A DNA stretch of 39,786 bases from an uncultured Bacteroidota bacterium (GTDB taxonomy: Bacteria > Bacteroidota > Bacteroidia > Bacteroidales > VadinHA17). Within the stretch, counting starts at the first letter, position 1. Every line of letters begins with the position of its first letter. The notes beneath the pieces were generated by a model. The model did no database searches. It was given only the letters and a program-made list of their open reading frames with translations, and was not told the DNA's origin. The position numbers and the translations under genes are program-made. The stretch lies in NCBI GenBank assembly GCA_903824785.1, contig CAIJYD010000046.1:1-39786 (forward strand). The letters run 5' to 3'. Positions 18,367-25,219 of the stretch are shown here, piece after piece.

Positions 18367-19546
18367 ATTCATTTCTAAGGGTTATTACTGTAATTTCAGG
18401 AGGCATACATAATCTGAATGGAACTGCCAGAACTCCCAATCCACGATTAACATACTGAAATTGATCTCCTTCTGAATATAGTCCATTCCAATTAGGATAG
18501 AAATATTTTGCAGGACTCCATCTTATAAATCTTGTCAGCAAACCCATCTGCATGCCATGTGTATGTCCCGACAGGGTAATGTCAATGTCTGTTTTTCCGG
18601 TTACAGCCATCTTCCAGAAATTCGGATCGTGACTAAGAAGAATCTTAAGGTCTGCAGAATCGACTCCTGACATTGCTTTTTCAAGATTTCCGTGAGTTAT
18701 ATCAGGGTGGTGTCCCATAGTGATTATTCCTATCACGGCTATTTTTGCATCTCCAGTTTTTACTATGGTGAACGAATCATTCAGAACTTTATAACCTGAA
18801 GCTTTTATCAGGTTATTCATTATCAATACATTATTATCTCTGTCGGCCTCAGTGAAGTCGGGATGGTAAGTTCCGAAATCGTGGTTTCCCATTACAGCAA
18901 TATTCCCATATTTCCCTTTAGCTTTTGAGAGGATAGTATCAGCCCTGTCAAATTCCCTCCAGCCATAACTGACAAAATCTCCGGTATTGAGTATCAGGTC
19001 GGCATTTAAATTATTGACATCTTCTATTACCTTTTGAAGTAGTTTCCGGTGATGATAAAACCCTGCAAGATGAAGATCTGATAGCTGCACAATCCTGAAT
19101 CCGTCCAGATCTTTATTCAGCCCTTTGATTTTTATGGTTACATCCTCAGTTTTGAAATTAAACCTTCCGTGCAGCGTCCCCGAAGCGAAAATTGTAAAAA
19201 TCAGAATAGCTGTTATGAAACCGGTATTGGTCAGCCACCCGATATAGCCACCGCTTTTTATTCTGGCTAAACGGCCTGAAAAATGGCAAATGACTAATAT
19301 CAGCCTGGGAATAACAACAGCCATGATCATTCCTTTCAGATTCAGCATGATCCATACGTTGCGAGGGTTGTCATAGAAACTGTTATTTGTCTTTATGTCA
19401 AGAAAAAGCAACCAGAGCCACATGCTCAGAATAATATGGATGATGAGGGCAATGTAGTATTTTGGCTTTGAGGTTCCGAACAGGTGCTGACGTAAAACCA
19501 TCGGTGCAAAAACCTCAGTTATGGTCAGAATAATCAGTAATACCAT
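18365..19546 (-). CDS. Membrane-anchored calcineurin-like metallophosphoesterase
   Basis: A 393-residue protein with about four N-terminal membrane helices (residues 1-150), followed by a metallophosphoesterase domain. The dinuclear metal motifs appear in order: QLSDLHLAGF near residue 158, NTGDFVSYGW, VMGNHDFGTY, LLSHDPNFW and SGHTHGMQMG near residue 330. This is the layout of YkuE-like membrane phosphoesterases, which act on phosphate esters near the membrane; the substrate is not known from sequence. It is a single gene transcribed convergently with the Spy-like gene, sharing the hairpin at 18326-18366. Confidence 0.87.
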   Translation of the reverse strand: MVLLIILTITEVFAPMVLRQHLFGTSKPKYYIALIIHIILSMWLWLLFLDIKTNNSFYDNPRNVWIMLNLKGMIMAVVIPRLILVICHFSGRLARIKSGGYIGWLTNTGFITAILIFTIFASGTLHGRFNFKTEDVTIKIKGLNKDLDGFRIVQLSDLHLAGFYHHRKLLQKVIEDVNNLNADLILNTGDFVSYGWREFDRADTILSKAKGKYGNIAVMGNHDFGTYHPDFTEADRDNNVLIMNNLIKASGYKVLNDSFTIVKTGDAKIAVIGIITMGHHPDITHGNLEKAMSGVDSADLKILLSHDPNFWKMAVTGKTDIDITLSGHTHGMQMGLLTRFIRWSPAKYFYPNWNGLYSEGDQFQYVNRGLGVLAVPFRLCMPPEITVITLRNE

Positions 19547-19859
19547 TGAAAATGTTTTAGCCTGTAAAAGTACTCAAATTGTATTGAAGAAAACAGATAA
19601 ATGGTTCCCTAATGAGGTATTCTCAAATGATATTAACAAAAGCTGATAAAATGAAGTTTATTCATTGGAGAAAAATAAAATATGTGTTAATTCACGCTCT
19701 GATATTAATGAAAACAGATTCAAATCTGCTTCTGTTTTATCATTCATTATCAGAGGAAATCTATTCTATGAGTATAAAGGAACACTTAACAAATGTATTG
19801 ATATTCAGGATATTTGTTCTTATTAATAATTGACGATTGTATAAATATACTTTAATTAT
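19547..19859. other. AT-rich intergenic region without a clear gene
   Basis: These 313 bases separate the divergent metallophosphoesterase and Nudix genes. One 73-codon open frame (19612-19833) lacks a recognisable domain, has an AT-driven composition and no visible ribosome site, so I do not call it. Promoters for both flanking genes should lie here, but no convincing TTTG/TAnnTTTG pair was found. Confidence 0.5.
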
Positions 19860-20291
19860 ATGGCCAAAGTTAAATTTTTCGATCCTCTGTTTGTCCCCGG
19901 GAAAAAGCTCACCTATTCCGTTATTTCAGCAAAATTCAACGATAAATGGATCTTCGTCAGGCATCGTAAAAGGACAACGTGGGAGATTGCGGGCGGTCAT
20001 ATCGAAAAGGGAGAAAGTTCCTATGAGGCTGCCGGAAGAGAGTTAATGGAAGAGACAGGTGCCGTTAAGTTTAACCTCAATTGTGTTGCTACCTATTCAG
20101 TAAAGAAGAATGGAGAAACAGGTTGGGGCAGGCTTTATTTTGCTGAAGTTCAGGAGCTTGGTGATATACCCGATATTTCGGAGATAGCGGAAGCCATTTT
20201 GCTTGATCATATTCCTGAAAACCTGACTCATCCTGATATTCAGCCGCATCTTTTTAAAAAGACACTCGAATATCTGAATATTGCTGATTGA
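19860..20291 (+). CDS. Nudix hydrolase
   Basis: A 143-residue cytoplasmic Nudix hydrolase. The Nudix box is complete: GGHIEKGESS at about residues 46-55, continuing into REL-EETG near residues 61-67, with the expected glycine, glutamates and REUXEEXGU core. Such enzymes hydrolyse nucleoside diphosphates linked to another group. The segment KLTYSVISAKFNDKWIFVRH before the box resembles MutT/NUDT-type NTP pyrophosphohydrolases, but the substrate cannot be set from sequence. It stands alone, with 219 bases before the toxin-antitoxin locus. Confidence 0.88.
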   Translation: MAKVKFFDPLFVPGKKLTYSVISAKFNDKWIFVRHRKRTTWEIAGGHIEKGESSYEAAGRELMEETGAVKFNLNCVATYSVKKNGETGWGRLYFAEVQELGDIPDISEIAEAILLDHIPENLTHPDIQPHLFKKTLEYLNIAD

Positions 20292-20460
20292 CTATTATAG
20301 AAATTCTTTTCCCTGCTTAACCTTTTTCTTAAGACCCGCTTAATTTATGCCTTGAAGAATTCTTTTTGTTTGGGCCATCTGGCATACAAGGCCGTTAGCT
20401 TGGATTCAGCGAAAAATATTTCCATAATGACATTCTTATGATATTTCTAGGAATCTAAAA

Positions 20461-20496
20461 TATAAGTACGTAAATATGTTCTTATATAAGTACTTA
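20461..20496. promoter_or_regulatory. Candidate antitoxin operator repeats
   Basis: TATAAGTAC occurs as a direct repeat at 20461-20469 and 20485-20493, 24 bases apart. The second copy lies inside the 10-base palindrome TAAGTACTTA (20487-20496), and the first runs into TACGTA. The pair ends 14 bases before the yefM-like start, where autoregulatory operators of YefM-YoeB systems are normally found. Confidence 0.45.
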
Positions 20497-20510
20497 AAGC
20501 TATTTCAAAC

Positions 20511-20768
20511 ATGATTGCTGCAAACTATACAGAATTTAGAAAGGATTTAAAAAATTACCTTGATAGTGTTGAATTTAACAACCAGACACTCATTATCAAG
20601 AGAGGATCAGGAAGAGGTACCATACTTATTTCACTTGACGAGTACAATTCGATCCTGGAGACTTTGCACCTGTTGAGCTCCAGGAAAAATGCCAAACGGC
20701 TCTTTGAATCAATTGAACAAATGAAGATTGGGAAAAAAGCCCAACACAAACTGATTGAAGAGAAATGA
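20511..20768 (+). CDS. YefM/Phd-family antitoxin
   Basis: An 85-residue antitoxin of the Phd/YefM family. The N-terminal DNA-binding part has the usual MIAANYTEFRKDLKNYLDSV, followed by a TLIIKRGSGRGTILISLDEY core (YefM: ...VISLEEYNS). A charged C-terminal tail probably binds and neutralises the toxin. It should also repress its own promoter with the toxin as corepressor. Its stop overlaps the toxin ATG by four bases (ATGA), the standard coupled arrangement. The antitoxin frame is intact although the toxin frame is not. Confidence 0.85.
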   Translation: MIAANYTEFRKDLKNYLDSVEFNNQTLIIKRGSGRGTILISLDEYNSILETLHLLSSRKNAKRLFESIEQMKIGKKAQHKLIEEK

Positions 20769-21028
20769 GAATTGTATTTTCAAAAAATGGCTGGGAGGAT
20801 TATACCTCCTGGCAAATTGAAGACAAAAAGATCTTAAAGAAAATCAATAACCTTATAAAAGAAATTCAGAGGTCTCCTTAGGAAGTTATCGGAAAACCTG
20901 AGCCACTTAAATATGATCTAGATGGTCTTTGGTCAAGAAGAATAGACCTTGAGCACAGACTTGTGTATAAAATAGAAAATGATGATCTTCTGATCTACGC
21001 GTGTCGTTTTCTCTACGATAAAAAGTGA
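20765..21028 (+). pseudogene. YoeB-family toxin gene interrupted by an in-frame TAG
   Basis: Translation from the ATG overlapping the antitoxin stop gives an 87-codon YoeB-like mRNA interferase: MRIVFSKNGWEDYTSWQ at the start, then GKPEPLKYDL, LWSRRIDLEHRLVYKI and YACRFLYDDKK-type C-terminal motifs with the catalytic Glu/Arg/His region (RRIDLEHR). Codon 39 is TAG (20879-20881), following QRSP, where relatives have a sense codon before the glycine/lysine/proline stretch. There is no frameshift and the rest of the frame is well preserved. This suggests a recent nonsense mutation, a sequencing error, or less likely readthrough. As written the ribonuclease active site would not be made. Confidence 0.82.
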
Positions 21029-21032
21029 CTTA

Positions 21033-22217
21033 CTAAATATACTCGAATGTAACCTTCTTCAGCCATTTCTCCTCAAGAAGTCTGGCAATACGTTTTACAA
21101 CAGTACGTCTTATTTCAAGATCAACAGGTAGATTGGGATCCTGGTGGGCAATATTTATTCGAGTTCCTATTATAAAATGAATCTCATCACTTTCCATAAT
21201 CAGTCGTACAATTTTATCGGCAGGTCCTTTTCCGAGTCTGACACTATTATTATATGTTTTAAGGATCTCATTAACCTTCTGGAGGGTAAGAATGCCTTCT
21301 GTTACCAGGTCTATACCTTCAAGAAAGCTTTCAGGCGGCAGCTCCGGATCTTCGAAGATAAGTTCATCAATAATCTTCTTATTCAGTTCTCTGGCAACTA
21401 TGTCAGCTGTTGTTCCACCGCACAGAATCACTTTTCCTTTATACCCGTCAACCTTTACTGAGAGCTCTTTATCTTTATCTTTTTCATAGGGAGGGCCTGT
21501 ACAGATTAGCAGTTTACGGGGTTCCCTGAAATAGATTGTTGCACAACTGATATCATCCCTGGCTTTATAGTTATCATTTTTATGTGCCATGGTTACGATC
21601 TTCCCGGCGAGCATCATTGCTGAAATTGAAGCTTCGCTGGTGACCAGAGAGGCGGCGTAGAAGGCAATGTTATCCCTTTCCCAACCGAAAGGAAATACTT
21701 CTCCACCCATTCCACTTTGCGAAACACCATCGGAACAGAATATTATCCTGTCTTCCTTTTCAGGTTTGAAAGTGCAGGTTTTTAATACTTTTCCTGCATG
21801 TTTTCCTTTTTCAAGAACTACTTTTTTCCATGATGGATCAAATTCCTGATTACCGCGCAATATAACTGTTGAGGGGTTGTCGTATTCTAGTATTGTAGCT
21901 CTGCCGCTGCTCTCAATATCTATAATTGTAAAAGTGGAATAACTGATTTTTCTTTCGCTGCATACCGGAAGGGTATTCATTATTATCTCCGCGATGCGAT
22001 CAACCTCCTTATGTTCTCTCGTAAAATTCAGAGCCATCGTCGAGGTAAGAGTTGCGAGGATATTTGCTTTAACCCCATGCCCCATGCCATCCGACAGCAC
22101 GGCTATTACCCTGTCTTCTTCTTTTATATACCGGTAGAGGAAGACATCGCCTGATATCCTTTCTCCATCATGATTTCTCTGCTGGCTGTTAACTTCAATA
22201 TAAAAGTCTCTGTTCAC
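21033..22217 (-). CDS. SpoIIE-type serine phosphatase of the hydrogenase-sensor operon
   Basis: A 394-residue cytoplasmic protein. Residues 1-225 form a PP2C/SpoIIE phosphatase with metal-binding motifs ISGDVFLYRY, VLSDGMGHG, FCSDGVSQSG and ARDDISCATI. Residues about 240-394 are a second domain that I do not recognise, with a glycine-rich KVILCGGTTADIVARELN segment and a conserved-looking SDEIHFIIGTRINIAHQDP stretch. GTG at 22217 is taken as start because the first ATG lies inside the phosphatase core. It begins 6 bases after the stop of the hydrogenase-like PAS sensor and is surely co-transcribed with it. SpoIIE phosphatases are known neighbours of sensory [FeFe]-hydrogenases, so it probably passes the redox or gas signal onward by protein dephosphorylation. 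Confidence 0.85.
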   Translation of the reverse strand: MNRDFYIEVNSQQRNHDGERISGDVFLYRYIKEEDRVIAVLSDGMGHGVKANILATLTSTMALNFTREHKEVDRIAEIIMNTLPVCSERKISYSTFTIIDIESSGRATILEYDNPSTVILRGNQEFDPSWKKVVLEKGKHAGKVLKTCTFKPEKEDRIIFCSDGVSQSGMGGEVFPFGWERDNIAFYAASLVTSEASISAMMLAGKIVTMAHKNDNYKARDDISCATIYFREPRKLLICTGPPYEKDKDKELSVKVDGYKGKVILCGGTTADIVARELNKKIIDELIFEDPELPPESFLEGIDLVTEGILTLQKVNEILKTYNNSVRLGKGPADKIVRLIMESDEIHFIIGTRINIAHQDPNLPVDLEIRRTVVKRIARLLEEKWLKKVTFEYI

Positions 22218-22223
22218 TGATAA

Positions 22224-24110
22224 TTATCTCTTGTTGTTTTTCAGGATACTTTTTTTCGATTTGTAAGACTCTATTATTGAGTTTAACATCTGTTCGGTTT
22301 CGGAGGCCCCTTCTCCAAGCAGGAACCCGATCTTTTGAACCATTTCAAGATTTTTTTCAATTACTTCGCTTACCCTGTTTGTTACCTCTTCTCCTTGTAC
22401 CTCAGGAGAATAAAGGTCCCGTATTATTGCGCCGCACATCTTGTTTTTCTTTATGGGAAAAATAGAAATATTAAGCATCTTGTCTTCAAAATGGACATCC
22501 TTACTTACCACCGGCTCATCTTCCTTAATAACAAACGTAAACATGTTATAAACATTAAAAGGGATCAGTGTTTTAATGTCGGCACCTGCAAGCCCGGGTA
22601 TTACGTCCGATATGGCTCTGGCATCTTCTCCGATTATGTTAATGAAGCTTTGATTTGAGTGAAGTATTTTCAGATGGTTGTCAACGATCACTACTCCGGT
22701 GGGAAGTTTTTCGAGCATGTTGTTCATCATGTCGGAAGCGCTTTGGGCAATCTCCTTTTCTCTCCTTGCCAGTTCTTCAGATTCCTTGAGAGCTTTTTTT
22801 GTTTCTGCAAATTTTCTGTTTGTCTGCCTGAGGGTTTCAATATACTCCTGCTTATTGCGGAGGTTGAATGTGTGGCACATTTCAGGTATGGCAAGACCTT
22901 TTGCGACTGTTGAAGCAAAATCGCGGCAGGAAAGATAACCGCAGGCTCCGCAGTTAACCTCATCATCGGGATTATCCTTTCCAACTATCTTGAGCACTTC
23001 TGCGATTGCCTCTTCTGGCGGATCAGCGATTCTCTGGTCGTTGGGCGTGAAGCTCCTTGAAAAATCGAGCCTCATCCATTTTTCCATGCTCTGCTGCCAT
23101 ATTGCTTTATCCAGTTTCCCGACTCTTTTTTCTGCATACTTTCTTACAAGGGCTCTTCTTCTGAACCGCTCATTATGATGCTCCATCGCGGGGCCAAGAA
23201 GGCACCCATGACAGAAGAAGAGGTTGAAATGGTGTTTTATGGTGTCGATATATTTATCGAAATCATTTATTGCCTCAAGGATCTCCTCTTTTCCCGAAGC
23301 AGTAATTACGCTGCTCGAAACCATGTCGCGTTTGATCCCTCCTGCCTGGATAATGCCTGCAGGGAGAGGGTAGAGGGCACCCCAGTTGCCGTGGGGTGGA
23401 TCAAAATCGGAGAGTTTTACAAGCCTTTCCTGAATATTGAACTCTTCGAACAGCTGCCTTAACTCTGCAAACGTCAGGACCCCATCGACAAGTTTTCCAG
23501 ATTTATAAATCATCGCTTCGTCTTTTGCATCGATGCAGGGGCCAATCTGTACAGTTGCTACCTCCTGACCATATAACTCTTTTACTACCATAGCTGTTGC
23601 AACCATGGGAGATACCAGAGGAGCAAGGCTCGCAACCATTGCGGGATGGAATTTCTCAATAAGTTTTACAATCGACGGGCAGTTGGCAGTTATCAAATAC
23701 TTGCCTTCAGCTTTAGAGAAGAGTTTTGCATATGCAGCTGCTATAAGGTCAACTCCGAATGAAACTTCATGTACATAATCAAAGCCAAGTGAACGGATCA
23801 TTCCAACGAACTTCCTGTAGTCGGTAATATCATCAAACTCAGATGCAATACTTGGTTCAATAAGCGCAGCAGTTTTCCTGCCCGACGATAAGAGATCTTT
23901 GACATCTTCTCTCGAGTCGCGGAACCCGATTGCATGTGGTGTGCATGAGACATAACAGAGACCGCAGCCAATGCATCTCTCGGGCAGAATATAGGGATGA
24001 GCCTTCTGAGGCTTTACCTCAATGGCATTTACCGGACATACGCGAACGCAGGAATATGAGTTTCTGCATTTCTCGTCGCTGATATAAAGAACAGGTTTTT
24101 TGTCTGTCAT
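22224..24110 (-). CDS. [FeFe]-hydrogenase-like iron-sulfur sensor with PAS domain
   Basis: A 628-residue cytoplasmic protein. In order: a two-cluster ferredoxin domain (Cys15, Ser18, Cys21, Cys25; Cys46, 49, 52, 56), an [FeFe]-hydrogenase-like domain (about 75-350) with H-cluster motifs TANCPSI (Cys144), GPCIDAK (Cys192) and CHGCLLGP (Cys300, Cys303), a 4Fe-4S domain NCGACGYLSC (Cys387, 390, 395, 412), a coiled coil and a PAS domain (about 460-570). It resembles sensory hydrogenases found with PP2C phosphatases. The proton-shuttle cysteine is Asn143, the H-cluster lysine position is Ala195, and the first L3 cysteine position is Phe. It has no kinase domain. Start at 24110 is set by AGGAG five bases upstream; the open frame reaches a TTG at 24152. 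Confidence 0.85.
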   Translation of the reverse strand: MTDKKPVLYISDEKCRNSYSCVRVCPVNAIEVKPQKAHPYILPERCIGCGLCYVSCTPHAIGFRDSREDVKDLLSSGRKTAALIEPSIASEFDDITDYRKFVGMIRSLGFDYVHEVSFGVDLIAAAYAKLFSKAEGKYLITANCPSIVKLIEKFHPAMVASLAPLVSPMVATAMVVKELYGQEVATVQIGPCIDAKDEAMIYKSGKLVDGVLTFAELRQLFEEFNIQERLVKLSDFDPPHGNWGALYPLPAGIIQAGGIKRDMVSSSVITASGKEEILEAINDFDKYIDTIKHHFNLFFCHGCLLGPAMEHHNERFRRRALVRKYAEKRVGKLDKAIWQQSMEKWMRLDFSRSFTPNDQRIADPPEEAIAEVLKIVGKDNPDDEVNCGACGYLSCRDFASTVAKGLAIPEMCHTFNLRNKQEYIETLRQTNRKFAETKKALKESEELARREKEIAQSASDMMNNMLEKLPTGVVIVDNHLKILHSNQSFINIIGEDARAISDVIPGLAGADIKTLIPFNVYNMFTFVIKEDEPVVSKDVHFEDKMLNISIFPIKKNKMCGAIIRDLYSPEVQGEEVTNRVSEVIEKNLEMVQKIGFLLGEGASETEQMLNSIIESYKSKKSILKNNKR

Positions 24111-24115
24111 GTTTA

Positions 24116-24120
24116 CTCCT
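24116..24120 (-). promoter_or_regulatory. Shine-Dalgarno fixing the sensor start
   Basis: AGGAG on the minus strand lies five bases before the ATG at 24110. Such sites are uncommon in this window, and this one argues for the 24110 start over the longer TTG-initiated frame. Confidence 0.65.
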
Positions 24121-24167
24121 GTTTTTTTGCTTTTAATTTCTTCTCCCCACAACTGTAAGTAGTGTTT

Positions 24168-24437
24168 TTAAATAAATCCGGCAAACTCTTTCTCCAGTAT
24201 CCCTTCTATTTTTGAAATGGTGACGCCCTGGATTGTTACTCCGTTTATATTCAGATTCGGTCCATTGCTGCAATGACCCATACAGCGCGCTCCTTTAAAA
24301 ACCACCTTGTCGTCGAGATGATTCTTCCTCAGATATTCCCTTATAAACATCACAACATCCTTGTTACCTCTTGAAAAACAAGAACTGCCAAGACAAATCT
24401 GCATTTCAATCCTCTGAACCATTTTTCTACTGTTCAT
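24168..24437 (-). CDS. Thioredoxin-like [2Fe-2S] ferredoxin
   Basis: An 89-residue protein of the (2Fe-2S) ferredoxin domain family, similar to the HydC/NuoE C-terminal fold. The four cluster cysteines are visible in LGSSCFSRG (with a preceding cysteine in QICLGSSC) and in ARCMGHCSNGP. It is the first gene of the minus-strand operon, 57 bases before the ATG of the hydrogenase-like sensor, and probably passes electrons to or from that sensor. Its start could be the first ATG (24437) or the internal Met6; the -7 box at 24454-24461 lies just upstream and fits either. Confidence 0.82.
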   Translation of the reverse strand: MNSRKMVQRIEMQICLGSSCFSRGNKDVVMFIREYLRKNHLDDKVVFKGARCMGHCSNGPNLNINGVTIQGVTISKIEGILEKEFAGFI

Positions 24438-24453
24438 AAATAAACAACCACAT

Positions 24454-24461
24454 CAAAAGTA
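24454..24461 (-). promoter_or_regulatory. Candidate -7 box of the minus-strand sensor operon
   Basis: Read on the minus strand, TACTTTTG matches TAnnTTTG, about 16 bases before the ferredoxin ATG. It overlaps the first of two copies of a 10-base direct repeat (plus-strand AGTAATCTTT at 24458-24467 and 24482-24491, 24 bases apart), a possible regulator site. Confidence 0.45.
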
Positions 24462-24648
24462 ATCTTTTTTTATGAGCCTTCAGTAATCTTTAAACGGCTA
24501 AAATTCACCTCAGATACAGGTTTATTTTAAAATATTTTTATAATAGCTTGGCAGATCTTAATCAGACGTAAAATGGGTCATTTGTTTAATGTACAGATAA
24601 TCAATGATATAATCTGATTTTATTATTTTGAAACTAATAATCTATCTA

Positions 24649-24666
24649 GTGTTAATAAAATAACAA
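24649..24666. promoter_or_regulatory. Rex-like operator upstream of the hydrogenase operon
   Basis: The 18-mer GTGTTAATAAAATAACAA fits the Rex consensus TTGTTA-N6-TAACAA with one mismatch. It lies in the 294-base divergent region 28 bases upstream of the -7 box at 24694, and a rex gene is present at 32741. Binding is inferred from the motif. Confidence 0.55.
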
Positions 24667-24683
24667 TGTTTATTTAATAACAA
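24666..24683. promoter_or_regulatory. Second, weaker Rex-like site
   Basis: ATGTTT-N6-TAACAA has a perfect right arm and a 4-of-6 left arm relative to TTGTTA-N6-TAACAA. It abuts the stronger site and covers the expected -33 region of the hydC promoter, the right place for repression. It could be a chance AT-rich match. Confidence 0.35.
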
Positions 24684-24693
24684 CAAAATATTT

Positions 24694-24701
24694 TATCTTT
24701 G
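24694..24701 (+). promoter_or_regulatory. Candidate -7 box of the hydCBA operon
   Basis: TATCTTTG is an exact TAnnTTTG match, giving a leader of about 25 bases before the ATG at 24732. The Rex-like sites lie just upstream of it. Confidence 0.55.
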
Positions 24702-24731
24702 TATTGAAATTCTTTAATTTATACTATCAGG

Positions 24732-25202
24732 ATGGCCACAGATCTTGACATAATTCTGAAAAAATATAAACAGGGAAAAAGAGAAGAGCTTATTCCCATC
24801 CTTCAGGAAATACAGGAAGAGCTGGGTTATCTTTCTGAAGAAGCTATTGTAAAAGTTGGCGGGTTTCTTGGACTCAGCACAACAAAAATCTATGGGCTCG
24901 CAACATTTTACGACAGATTCAGGTTTATACCTTCAGGGAAAATAAAGGTTAGTATCTGTCATGGCACTTCATGTTTTCTTAATGGCTCACAGTCAGTTAT
25001 AAATAAAATAAAAGATGAGATAGGTGTGCTCCCCGGCCAAACTACCAGGGACGGAAATTTCAGCTATGAGATCGTATCATGTATGGGTGGCTGTCATAAC
25101 GGCCCGCTTATTAATGTCAATGGTGAATATCATGCCCACATTAAAGCTGAACAGCTGCCTGAACTGATTAAAAGACTGAAGTACGTTATTGAAAACGACT
25201 AA
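24732..25202 (+). CDS. hydC: HydC/NuoE-like [2Fe-2S] subunit of hydrogenase complex
   Basis: A 156-residue NuoE (24 kDa) family protein. It has an N-terminal helical part (EELIPILQEIQEELGYLSEE) and a thioredoxin-like [2Fe-2S] domain with Cys76, Cys81, Cys117 and Cys121 (CHGTSC; CMGGC). It is the first gene of the plus-strand operon and starts about 25 bases after an exact -7 box. In the NAD-dependent bifurcating hydrogenases this subunit passes electrons between the NuoF-like flavoprotein and the catalytic subunit. Only 17 bases separate it from the next gene. hydC is named by complex position; some organisms label the subunits differently. Confidence 0.88.
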   Translation: MATDLDIILKKYKQGKREELIPILQEIQEELGYLSEEAIVKVGGFLGLSTTKIYGLATFYDRFRFIPSGKIKVSICHGTSCFLNGSQSVINKIKDEIGVLPGQTTRDGNFSYEIVSCMGGCHNGPLINVNGEYHAHIKAEQLPELIKRLKYVIEND

Positions 25203-25219
25203 TTCTGCTAAAGATCCAA

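Noticed and set aside
19612-19833. 73-codon open frame between the phosphoesterase and Nudix genes
   Set aside because: It has AT-driven composition, no recognisable domain and no ribosome site or promoter.
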